Both the position numbers and the translations under genes were made by a program. A DNA stretch of 64,000 nt, from positions 8,537-72,536 of the forward strand of contig MU270064.1 in the NCBI GenBank assembly GCA_021432635.1, read 5' to 3'. Shown here piece after piece: positions 44,996-53,881 of this stretch. Under the pieces are notes generated by a model. It worked only from the letters and a program-made list of their open reading frames with translations, was not told the origin of the DNA and searched no databases. Position 1 is the first letter of the stretch. Every line of letters begins with the position of its first letter. This stretch comes from Thozetella sp. PMI_491. Taxonomy: Eukaryota > Ascomycota > Sordariomycetes > Chaetosphaeriales > Chaetosphaeriaceae.

Positions 44996-45683
44996 GATTC
45001 TTTGCTCTAGCTTTTCTGTCGAGACTCGTTAGTAGTGGGAGTTGCGAGGATAGCAGCCGGCTCCAGCCTACCGGATTCACTTGGTGATGCCTTTCTTGAT
45101 ATAGACGTTGCAATGCCGTGAGTGCCAGCGAGAACTGCAAACCAAGGGGTAAAGGACTTGGCCTAGCAGCCCCTTGGCCTATCTCTGTAGAATTGATGGT
45201 CAGCTCCACTAGCCCATGGGGCGGGCCCCTTTGTGTGGGGTGAATTTCGGTTCTGGCCCCGCCTGGAGAAATCGGGGTATTCGGATTGCTAGGCAGAGTT
45301 TGCCACTAGGCAAAGCCTTGAACCCCGGGAGCACATGCCGCGGGAATGTTAAATTCCGCAGGTGCCTCCGGCAAACCGGTAGCTAGTAGCATCCCGGCGT
45401 TCAGCGATGTCCGCCTACAGTGCTGTTTGGATGATGGTTTAGATTACCATAGAGCTTGATCTAGGATATGGGCTCACGAGGAATTGCCGCATTGCCGCAT
45501 TGCCTGCCTTATCGCCTGCCCCGTGTCAGGTTGATCTTGTCACCTTGAAGGTAGAAGTAAGAGCCATACCTTGTACTGAGCAAACACTCTAGGAACTTCC
45601 GATATGCATTGGACGATACGATGATTGTTCACGAATTGAATTAACCAATATACATAGCTTATCTATGAAGAACAAACGCGCCA
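44996..45683. promoter_or_regulatory. Promoter of the quinate permease
   Basis: 688 bases upstream of the permease and past the dehydratase stop. CCGCGGGAATGTTAAATTCC (45338-45357) is a near-palindromic element with CGG-N12-CCG (45341-45358). It shares 12 bases with the C45/aminotransferase promoter. A small repeat of ATTGCCGC lies at 45483-45498. No gene. Confidence 0.5.
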
Positions 45684-46691
45684 TTAGCCGTATACCCGGG
45701 CCATACTATCCCATGATCGCTGTGCGCGCTGTGCGTATTGTGCAGGGACGGAAGCATCCTGCAAATACAGCTCTGTGCTAAAAGTCTCGAGGCTTACCCA
45801 CCCACGGTAGCCCTTTAGGTGGAGGATGACATCGAGGATGGTTGTAACCGGTAGGTAAGCACCCTTTTCCGTCTCGAACGGGAACAACCGAGCGTTTCTA
45901 GACCATATCATCCTCTCCGGCTGGTCCGGGTTATATAGAGTACTCCCGGCTGTCAAGGGAGATGCAAGCTTCTCGGCATCCCCGGCTTGCAGGTAGAAAA
46001 TCTTTTCCACGTCCAACTCCTGCGCCATCTTTGCCAAGCTGTCGGCAAGGTCTTGGTCGCCGCGCTCGCGCTTTCCCGAATTCGCTGTTGGATCGCCCCA
46101 GACTCGGGCTGCAATGTGAAATGTGTCTAGGCAGAGTCCAAAATTGGGCATGTTCACCCTCTTTACGACTTCCCACGTGCCTTCCCATGTGTCGATGTGT
46201 GTGCCCCAGGCAACCCCCTCGTAGGCGAATTTGATTACCGGAGACTCCTGCATCCCAAGCTGAGCGAATTCAAGTAGATCGGCGGTAATTCTCTCTAAGT
46301 CTCCAGTTGTCCCATTCTGCAGGAAGTTGGTAGGTATTTGGATAATATCGGTCCGCAACATCTTGGCCAGTCTAAACCAGAGCTGCAATTTCAGGATAAC
46401 CTTCTTATGCGCATCTTCGCTGGTGAGCCCTTCGGAGTACATGAATGGTTGGAGACAGATCACCTCTAGACCGAGTCTATCGCATTCCTGCCGTGTGTTC
46501 TTGGCGGCTAGAAAAAGATTGTCTTCGTTCAATCCGCCAGGAAGGGTCTGGGCGAGGTGCTCGAGACATTCGTAGAAGAGCTCGATGCCCTCGAATGAGT
46601 GACTTGCTGCCTGTTCCAGCTTATGGAGGAGCGTGTGACCTGCCGATGACCGGCCAAGAGACACTGTCGCGACTGCGGAACGAAGACTCAT
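45684..46691 (-). CDS. 3-Dehydroshikimate dehydratase (QutC/Qa-4 type)
   Basis: Single exon, 335 residues; QutC and Qa-4 are about 350. The N-terminal AVATVSLGRSSAGHTLLHKL, IELFYECLEHLA and EVICLQPFMYSEGL, followed by DIIQIPTNFLQNG, closely match the quinate-pathway enzyme. Metal ligands of the xylose-isomerase-like TIM barrel are visible: Glu158 in FAYEGVAWG, Asp189 and His192 in CLDTFHIA, and the Glu of GWVSLETF. It converts 3-dehydroshikimate to protocatechuate. The SWSRNxRLF equivalent here is IWSRNARLF, also typical. No introns. In classical clusters it works after quinate dehydrogenase and type II dehydroquinase; the latter is not in this window, so it may draw on shikimate or on imported dehydroshikimate. 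Confidence 0.9.
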   Translation of the reverse strand: MSLRSAVATVSLGRSSAGHTLLHKLEQAASHSFEGIELFYECLEHLAQTLPGGLNEDNLFLAAKNTRQECDRLGLEVICLQPFMYSEGLTSEDAHKKVILKLQLWFRLAKMLRTDIIQIPTNFLQNGTTGDLERITADLLEFAQLGMQESPVIKFAYEGVAWGTHIDTWEGTWEVVKRVNMPNFGLCLDTFHIAARVWGDPTANSGKRERGDQDLADSLAKMAQELDVEKIFYLQAGDAEKLASPLTAGSTLYNPDQPERMIWSRNARLFPFETEKGAYLPVTTILDVILHLKGYRGWVSLETFSTELYLQDASVPAQYAQRAQRSWDSMARVYG

Positions 46692-47195
46692 GGCGCGAGA
46701 GGTGGTGTCTTCGCCGAGATGGAGGGAGCCGGGATACTAAACGTGAAAAGCTTTCAATCTTTTCGTCTTGGTTGAACCGCCAGTCCACACGCCGAAGGAC
46801 ACGGCACCTAAACTATAGAACTATAGAAATGGGTAAAGTAGTATCCGACTCGCAGCCGGAGCCATCACTCGGCGCTCTGAGCTGAACACTAAGTGGCCAT
46901 CCGTGCCAAGGAGATATATGTGGCGTGGTGTTATTCCCGATGGCAACGGAGGGGCAATATCCCGCGGCTTTATCTTTAAGCGCCAGTCTCCACTTGACCA
47001 TAGTGCACGAGTCGTGGGTTTACAGGGGCCTGTTGTATTCACGCCCCTAGGTGTGCCGTAAACTGGGGCTACCAAAGATTACGGGGTCAGCGAACTGAAA
47101 GACTCCAGCTTCACCCCATGCACCCCAGAGGCGACCTAGTGTTCCGACGCTAGAACATCGCATTGACTCAATTTAGAAGGAAGCAACAGAACACA
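46692..47195. promoter_or_regulatory. Promoter of the dehydroshikimate dehydratase
   Basis: 504 bases. AATATCCCGCG at 46956-46966 is an exact match to the SDR/P450 promoter element, 265 bases upstream of the dehydratase start. No other feature was recognised. Confidence 0.5.
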
Positions 47196-48073
47196 ATGGA
47201 GGAAACACAAAATATGCAGCACTTAGGTGTCCCTGCAAGAGCCAGAGAGCCTCCACAAACCAAGCGCGAGATGTACCTCCCGGGGCAACAAATAGGACAC
47301 TCTCTGTCGCCGGCACTACATAACACCCTCTTCAGAGCCCCAAAGACTCATCTGGACACTTCAATTTTTAGACACGGACACTAAGGAGGACTTTGAGCAA
47401 GCTCATGCGCACTGGTTGCTTCATTGGTGTGTTTTCATCACGATGCCACACAATATACCCTTCCTTCACAGCGTCAACACCTTAACGGAGGCGGGAAGAA
47501 GCATTGGGGCGATAAATGCCGTCTTTACCTAGAACGATGCCGCCAGTGTCAGAAGAATATTCATAGGTATTAACATGGACTACACTGGCATAAGGGACGC
47601 CTTTATGTGCAATTTCCTGAGACAGCGCAGCCTGCCAGAGGGAAACCTGCCGCTGTTGTCGGCAATGCACGTGAAGCAGCGAGGTTTGCACTAATCATCG
47701 ATGGTTGCGAGCAAATTTTTCTCGTGAACGTAGATGCAAAGGAGGTCGAAGACGCGATCAAGGATTTCGAATCTGCTAGAATCGCAGCGAACTGCCTATA
47801 TGTGAACACCGTAGAACAGGCCCGGCATCTCGATTTCATAGGTCTCATTATGACGACTATACCCAATATTCCTCCCTAGACACTCGAGAGATTATCGAAA
47901 CTCTTTTGTCAAAATTATCTAATGGAGCTCTGCTCGACATGTGCTATCATCCATCGTTAAAGACGAACTTTATCACTCTTGCGCGCAGACTAGGATGGGA
48001 TGTTGCGCACGGGACTGAACCGCTGCCCTATCAAGTGCTTGCCCGGAATGCATTATGGAGGGAGAGATCATAG
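47196..48073 (+). pseudogene. Decayed quinate dehydrogenase (QutB-like)
   Basis: The first frame reads MYLPGQQIGHSLSPALHN, the substrate-binding start of quinate dehydrogenase. It then shifts frame near 47360 and 47630 and meets in-frame stops near 47531 and 47877. Family pieces remain across the frames: a TLTEAGRSIGAIN-like stretch, FIGINMDYTGIRDAF, AAVVGNAREAARFALIIDG and LLDMCYHP near the end. The catalytic Lys (MPHK in the family) is now MPHN, and the TNTD motif is INMD, so active-site residues are lost besides the breaks. Losing C in these codons fits C-to-T decay such as RIP, but that is inference. It lies between the dehydratase and the activator, exactly where a qutB gene would be in a qut cluster. 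Confidence 0.8.
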
Positions 48074-48441
48074 GAGTATGTACCCATTGAGGCGGTAAAG
48101 GAAGCTATGCACTCCAAGATTAGACAGCAGCAAAATACAACTCTCTCCCGTGTATCCAAGGTCCCTCCGTCGCACTTTGTGAGCTCCAAACTGTTATTAT
48201 GTGACATATCATTATAACTCCGCCGCGCTCTTGCAGTGGTAATCCAAAAGAATTTACGCCCGGATCCTGTTTATGACCAGCCCAATGTCTCGTGATGAGT
48301 CAGGCATTAGGCGAAGGGTGAGACGAGACCGGTGCTGAACCCGTGAAGCCTAAGTTTTGCCAGAACTCCAGCGACTGCGTAGGCCCCCTGTATCATGAAT
48401 CAACTCTAGCTCTGCCGCAATGAGAGACGCGCTTCTATCAC
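48074..48441. other. Intergenic, 0.37 kb
   Basis: Holds the remains past the decayed gene and the 3' flank of the activator. Nothing else is seen. Confidence 0.45.
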
Positions 48442-50669
48442 TCACCATTCAATATGATCAGAAACTCCGAACTCTCCGAAATCGGTTTGATCAGTGAAAG
48501 TAAAATCACGAGCCCCCTGGGGGTCAGAATATTCCTGCAGAAACTCGTCGTCGGTAGGTTGAGAAGCTCCGTGGTCAAAGGGAAATTGAATGAGAGAAGT
48601 TTCTCCTGTGTGCATGGCGCTGCTGATAGAACCTATTGGTGACAGTCTCCGTTAGTAAATTGCGGGACACTAATAACTTGCCTTTTAGTGGCCTTACTCT
48701 GACGGAAGCTCACTGGCAGGAGACGCCCCGAAGTAGAGGCAACAATGCTCTCGGTCTCCGTCACTATCGACATTACGTCCTCGGTGGAGTTTGTAGGGAC
48801 ATTCTCGCAGGATTCCCGCGGCCGAATAGGGCTTGGGGGTATTGGGACAGACAGAGTGTTCGCTTGGCCCAGCTGAGTGTTGAAAGGAGACGACGGACCA
48901 GGACTGTGTCTTCTATCTCCAAGAGACATGTATATGGTGAAAACCGCCGGGATGGCTGCGTCACCGAACCGTACTCTTGTGAGAGAAAGTAGACGTAGCA
49001 TCGACGGCCCTACTGGTGTGGCTAGGAAAGTACCTCGCGAGAGCGGGCTTTGGGGTGCTGACCCATATTTTCTCCGCAGGATGGCAAGTGTACTCTGAAA
49101 TGCAAGATGAAGGTTAATGAGTGGTAAGGAGAAGTTTTCGCTACCGGCGATTGAGTCTTGATCCCCAAGTGCTGGCAGCATACAGTGCTGAGGTGTATGA
49201 TTGAACAAGAGGCGGAGTGATGATAATTGCTTTGCGCACAGCTCATCCTGGGACCCATACGTCGTCTCCCATATTCCGTCGTTCAGAATGCGAATTACAT
49301 CAACATAATGATTGAATATGCTGATAGCGCGCATTGGCTCGGAAGAGGTCTCTGCTTGAGGCTCCCACTCGTCCGGTCCCGTTTCCGCGGGTTTGGAGAT
49401 ATGACGGATGTCGGCCGTTCTCATGTGCGGCGGTCGGCCTAGATAACAGGATGTCAAGGCATCCAGAGTAAAGCAGCCAAAAAGAGTATGCGTTTTATAC
49501 TGATCTGACCCAGTCGCCAGGGCGTTCGACTCAGCACCGCCGAGTGCATAATTATGTTGTGCTAAGGCGATCCGGACGGCTCGTCCAATGAGATGCCACG
49601 AGGCCAAGATGCCTCCGCGGTGAATTTGAAACAGGGCCAAGATGAGCAAAGCTCTGCTATGGCCAAGATGAGTGGTCTCTTCCTCTGTAGGGATCAACTT
49701 GCGTGCTTGGGCGTACAGCTGGTCCGCTGTCATATGTAGGTCAGCCGTAACAGCGGCTGCCGCTACCGTGGTGTTTTGGGGTCCTTCGAGATATCGGACG
49801 GAAGAATGGGCTAAAATTGCCCAGAATGTTGACAGCTCGCCAGCTACGAACACTGGGGCTCGTGACATCGAATAAAGGACCTCGAACATCTTGTGCTTTT
49901 CCACCATCGGGATCCAACAATGGGTATATGAGAAATAGAGCTCTAAAAGTCGTCTAGAGTTTCGGGGGAATGCGGGTAGCCTGGAACCTTGCGGCAAGCA
50001 ACCAGGAATAGTCTCTTCCCTACCCACATTGTAGTCCGACAGGCGCGACGAGGCTTTCAGGCTCTCATGCTGTTGGCTCCAACGAGGTGGCGAAAGCTGA
50101 GAGCCTCGCGTGTGTTGTTCGGCAGAATACCTCAAGGGCTGGTCAAACAGGACGTTATGGTCTCGATTAGGTACCAAATTATTTGATTGGTCCATGTTGA
50201 CAACATTGGTATCCATGGTGGCCACCATCTGGGAGAGACGGCTTTCCAATTCTCTCTGTAGGCCGCTGTCTGCCCATGCCTTCCTAAGTGCTTCAGCCGA
50301 ACCAAACGCCGAGGTTAGGACCATTAGCTTGCCTCCGGGATCTAGTGCAAATTTGATCTCAGTAAGAAGGTCCTTGACAACCTTCCTGGCATTTGGGACG
50401 ACGGCAAACACAATTGCCCAAAGCAGCTCGAGGGATCGAACATATCCGGTAGGCAAGCCGCGCTTCTTCGACCCCGATCCGTACGTGCATGGCAATTCCG
50501 ACATAGAGCATGAAGAGCAGGTCGGTTGCCGGCCGTCACATTTATGCTTCCTAGTGCGGCATGGGTTACAGGCGCGAGTGGTCCGTTTTCTTTTGTTCGC
50601 GCCCGTTGTTGGCGGTGACTCGTAGTCTTTTCTCGACCCATCAAGATCTTCGCTCATATTGACTGGCAA
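48442..50669 (-). CDS. QutA/Qa-1F-type Zn2Cys6 quinate activator
   Basis: Two exons (50669-48698, 48632-48442) give 720 residues. The zinc cluster has Cys34, 37, 44, 51, 54 and 61. It is followed by GSKKRGLPTGYVRSLELL, the KKRG-x-x-TGY-x-R-x-LE linker that marks QutA/Qa-1F. The middle matches the fungal_trans domain (LLELYFSYTHCWIPMVEK, GHSRALLILALFQIHRGG, LFGCFTLDALTSCYLGRPPHM). The intron near the end (48633-48697) has a GTAAGG donor and TTTACTAACG branch point. It replaces a short readthrough tail with an acidic end, DFTFTDQTDFGEFG, suited to activation. In A. nidulans and N. crassa this factor turns on quinate genes and is held inactive by QutR/Qa-1S. Here it is divergent from such a repressor, the classical arrangement. 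The start may instead be Met5. Confidence 0.88.
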
Positions 50670-51109
50670 ATATGTCGGGGAAGCTCGCTTCGTTCTTCCA
50701 GTATCGATGCAAAGTCTGCATACCTACCTCAGACATGCATCTTGATGCGCATCTCGGCTGATCAGTCCATGGCCGTCCTTATGCCCCGGCGCCCCGCTCC
50801 GGTGGCTCTGATGGGATGCTAATGTTAGCTCTAGCCCGAAAACAGCTAAGTTTTTCGCTCCGGTTGGGCCGAGTCCATTTTCTATCCACACGACCTGGGG
50901 TGTATTAAGGAATCAAGGGCCTTTCTTCGTGGTGTTTCCTGAGCAGCCCTCCCCCCGCACCTAGTCTTTGGCCGTCCTCAGCTTGGACCTAACTAGCTTC
51001 TCCAACTTCGAACCGTGCGACCACTTCTATCGAAAACCGCCTCGTCCTTAGGTGGCTTTCGACTGTCAGCTTCTTTGCCCAGTGATCAGTCAGGCCCGTT
51101 GCTCGCAGC
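50670..51109. promoter_or_regulatory. Divergent promoter of activator and repressor
   Basis: 440 bases between the two regulator genes. I looked for the GGRTAA-N4-TTATCC-type quinate activator site known from the qa system and did not see it, nor the GGGAATAT-like element of other promoters here. No ORF is supported. Confidence 0.5.
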
Positions 51110-53737
51110 ATGGCCCGCGTTTGTGGGCGAATGCCTCACGCAGGAGCAATATTTTCGTCCGAAGGGGCTACACCGAAGCCCGGACCCTTGATGCCACTCA
51201 AGAGAGTCGACGGCCAAGCATCGATCGTCCTTCTCGGGAGCCGCAGGACAGGCAAGTCAACACTTGCTGTCATAGCTTGCGCAGCGCTCGGCAGGCGTCT
51301 CATAGATTTCTGCATTTATTTCCAGCGAGAGACCGGCTTGTGCAGGAAGGATTTCAAGAAAGAGCATGGCTCTGCCGAGTTCACATCTCGTCAACATATC
51401 CTTTTAAGGGACATGTTGTCGACACATCACAACGACTGCATCCTTATTTGCCCCACAAGTGCGATACAAAGCGCTAGTCAATCCATTCTGAGAAGCTTTG
51501 CTGAATCACACCCCGTCATTCACATCACCAGTAATATCAAAGCGGAGCAGGATGCGGATCCTGATACAGCCCTTGTCCATCAAGGTCTGGACCACGGCAC
51601 GGCACGGTCTTGTACGAACTACGAGTATTATAATGTTTACGAAAGCAGCGGTTTAGAATCCGCAACACCCAGACATAGTTCAGGATCTTTCTTGAGACTG
51701 AAGAGAGTCGAGCAAGATTTTCTCAGCTTCATCGAGTCAGTATTTATCAGGCGGCCTGGGAGTCATCTCGGCGGAAGAGAGCGAGACTTTTCCACTATCT
51801 CAGATACGCTTTTCACCTACTCTTTGTCTCTCACGCCTGCACAACTGTACAGCATCGACAATTTGGAAGGTGTCCTACACGACGGTACCGATGCTCTGGA
51901 AATCAGGATCGATCTAGATCGTGACCCTTTACTTCGGTCCTCCAACCTTCCGGGAATTTTCGAGATCGTGAGCCGAGCCTTCACGAGAGTTCGGCGCCTC
52001 TTTAAAGGGCCAATCATATATCATGTTCAGAAACCAGAGGCTCTCGGGCCAGGCTCGAAGTCACCAGCTCCGGAAAGTGAAGACAAGGAAACGTATATAA
52101 GCCTTGTGCAGCATGGCTTGAGGCTTTGCTCGGACTTCGTCACGGTCGACCTTTCTAGCGAGGATATTGACATTCGAGATCTAGTTGTGCAAAGATGCTC
52201 CACGAAGATTATAGGGAACTATCATGAGGCATCTCCAGGTACCGATGGCTGGGCCAGTTCAAATCGGATGAGTCTGTTCAACAAAGCAACCATGCTTGGT
52301 TGCCAGGTTGCTCGTCTTACTCAGACTGGCGTTTCAATGACCGACAATCTCAGCGTTCAGCAGTTTTACCTACGCACTCAGAAAGCCACCCCTCCCCAAA
52401 CAAGCCTTATAGCATATAACACCGGTCTGTTAGGCCGTACTTCTTGTTGCTTCAACCGGATCTACACTCCCGTTTTGCCCACTGCATCAGTCAATAAATG
52501 CATTGATTTACCAGACGTGGCAGCACCATGCCTGACTGTGCAAGAAGCACAGGTTGCCCTTTATTCGTCGTTTGTGCTCAACAAGATGCACTTTTATATC
52601 ATCGGAACCGACGTTTCTTCTAGCCTTTCACCTCCCATGTACCGCGCAGCATTTCACCGGCTGGGCATGCCGCATACATTTACCCCAAGGAGCATGGCTT
52701 CGATTAATGAGCTAAAGAAGCTCACCAAGGACGACAATTTTGGCGGAGCTACGATCGCACAAGGGCACAAGGTTTCGGTTCTCCCATACGTTCAATTCAA
52801 ATCGCCACATGCCAGCATCATTGACGCCGTCAACACTCTGATCCCGATCAGATGCGACTGGGGAGAAGATGAAACTCCACCATCAAGATTCTGGCAGGAT
52901 AGGAATCGCTCGGGGCTTGTAAAGGGCCTTTACGGAGAGAATACAGACTGGATAGGGGTTTACCGATCCATAGCCAAAAGGCTGTCTCCGGTCAATGCAG
53001 TGAACACTCGGACAACGGGTCTCATCATGGGAGCTGGTGGTTTGGCGAGAGCTGCAACGTATGCGATGATACAGCTTGGAGTCCGTCATATTTTTGTCTA
53101 CAATCGAACTACGGCCAACGCACAATCCCTAGCTGATCACTACAACGACCTAATAGTCGACCAACACGGTCTGAGAGACAAGCGCGGGAACAAGGCACCT
53201 CTCCCGTCTAGGAAGTTGCCAATTCGACCTGTAAGGGTGAAAGTTATCGATTCCCTCAATGAGACCTGGCCTAGCGGCTACGCTCAGCCGACAATGATTG
53301 TCTGCTGCGTGCGTGCACCTGTTGAGATCAATGGACCCCAACCAGGAATAGCAATACCGCCTCAGTGGCTCAAGAGTCCTAACGGAGGTGTCGTGATAGA
53401 GGTACGCATTTATCGTTTGGCCCAGTTTCCCACTCAACATCCAGATGCTAAAGCACAGCGGCAGACATGTTATGAGCCATTGTTAAGCCCCCTAATTCGC
53501 CAAATCCACCTCGAGGCACCAGGGGGCTGGGTGATCGTTGACGGGCTACAGCTGCTTCCGGAGCAGGCTGCTGCACAATTTGAGCTGTTTACCGGAAGGA
53601 AGAGCCCTCATATACGAATGTGTATTGAGGTGCTAAAGCACTACAAACCAGAGCTGGATTCAGAAACCAAAACACTGATAGACTTCCGACTAGCAGAGCT
53701 GTATAGTGTCCTGGGCAACAGCGTGAGGAATACATAG
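51110..53737 (+). CDS. QutR/Qa-1S-type quinate repressor (AROM C-terminal-like, three domains)
   Basis: Single exon, 875 residues. Three regions copy the end of the AROM polypeptide: a shikimate-kinase-like domain with the P-loop GSRRTGKST (43-51), a type I dehydroquinase-like domain from about 235 (DALEIRIDL, and GNYHEAS with His372), and a shikimate-dehydrogenase-like domain from about 493 (YIIGTDVSSSLSPPMY, GENTDWIGV, IMGAGGLARAA). The Schiff-base Lys of the dehydroquinase appears absent in GCQVARLT, and the dehydrogenase TxPxK motif is altered to IAQGHK. These losses fit a sensor rather than an enzyme. In the known system this protein binds a quinate-pathway intermediate and controls the QutA activator. 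Length is a little below QutR (about 930). It is divergent from the activator. Confidence 0.89.
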   Translation: MARVCGRMPHAGAIFSSEGATPKPGPLMPLKRVDGQASIVLLGSRRTGKSTLAVIACAALGRRLIDFCIYFQRETGLCRKDFKKEHGSAEFTSRQHILLRDMLSTHHNDCILICPTSAIQSASQSILRSFAESHPVIHITSNIKAEQDADPDTALVHQGLDHGTARSCTNYEYYNVYESSGLESATPRHSSGSFLRLKRVEQDFLSFIESVFIRRPGSHLGGRERDFSTISDTLFTYSLSLTPAQLYSIDNLEGVLHDGTDALEIRIDLDRDPLLRSSNLPGIFEIVSRAFTRVRRLFKGPIIYHVQKPEALGPGSKSPAPESEDKETYISLVQHGLRLCSDFVTVDLSSEDIDIRDLVVQRCSTKIIGNYHEASPGTDGWASSNRMSLFNKATMLGCQVARLTQTGVSMTDNLSVQQFYLRTQKATPPQTSLIAYNTGLLGRTSCCFNRIYTPVLPTASVNKCIDLPDVAAPCLTVQEAQVALYSSFVLNKMHFYIIGTDVSSSLSPPMYRAAFHRLGMPHTFTPRSMASINELKKLTKDDNFGGATIAQGHKVSVLPYVQFKSPHASIIDAVNTLIPIRCDWGEDETPPSRFWQDRNRSGLVKGLYGENTDWIGVYRSIAKRLSPVNAVNTRTTGLIMGAGGLARAATYAMIQLGVRHIFVYNRTTANAQSLADHYNDLIVDQHGLRDKRGNKAPLPSRKLPIRPVRVKVIDSLNETWPSGYAQPTMIVCCVRAPVEINGPQPGIAIPPQWLKSPNGGVVIEVRIYRLAQFPTQHPDAKAQRQTCYEPLLSPLIRQIHLEAPGGWVIVDGLQLLPEQAAAQFELFTGRKSPHIRMCIEVLKHYKPELDSETKTLIDFRLAELYSVLGNSVRNT

Positions 53738-53881
53738 AAGAAAAGAGAAACACGATATGGCCGTTGCTTTGCCAAAATACGAGCACGATAGAGACCTAGA
53801 CGTGAAAAAAAAAAATTGCTTCACTATTAGCCAATGAAGCTCGAAACAGCCAACCACTACAGAAGAATAAACGACAGGTTA
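53738..53881. other. Short convergent intergenic region with A-run
   Basis: 144 bases between the stops of the repressor and the oxidoreductase. It contains GTGA, an A-run and TTGCTTCAC (53800-53823), a weak hairpin-like or polyadenylation-rich stretch. Confidence 0.4.

Noticed and set aside
48633-50669. Activator ending by readthrough at 48633
   Set aside because: A canonical intron (GTAAGG donor, ACTAAC branch point, TAG acceptor) joins to an acidic C-terminal exon, which fits the family better.
50670-51109. Classical quinate activator site GGRTAA-N4-TTATCC
   Set aside because: Looked for in the activator/repressor promoter and the permease and dehydratase promoters by eye; no convincing copy was seen.
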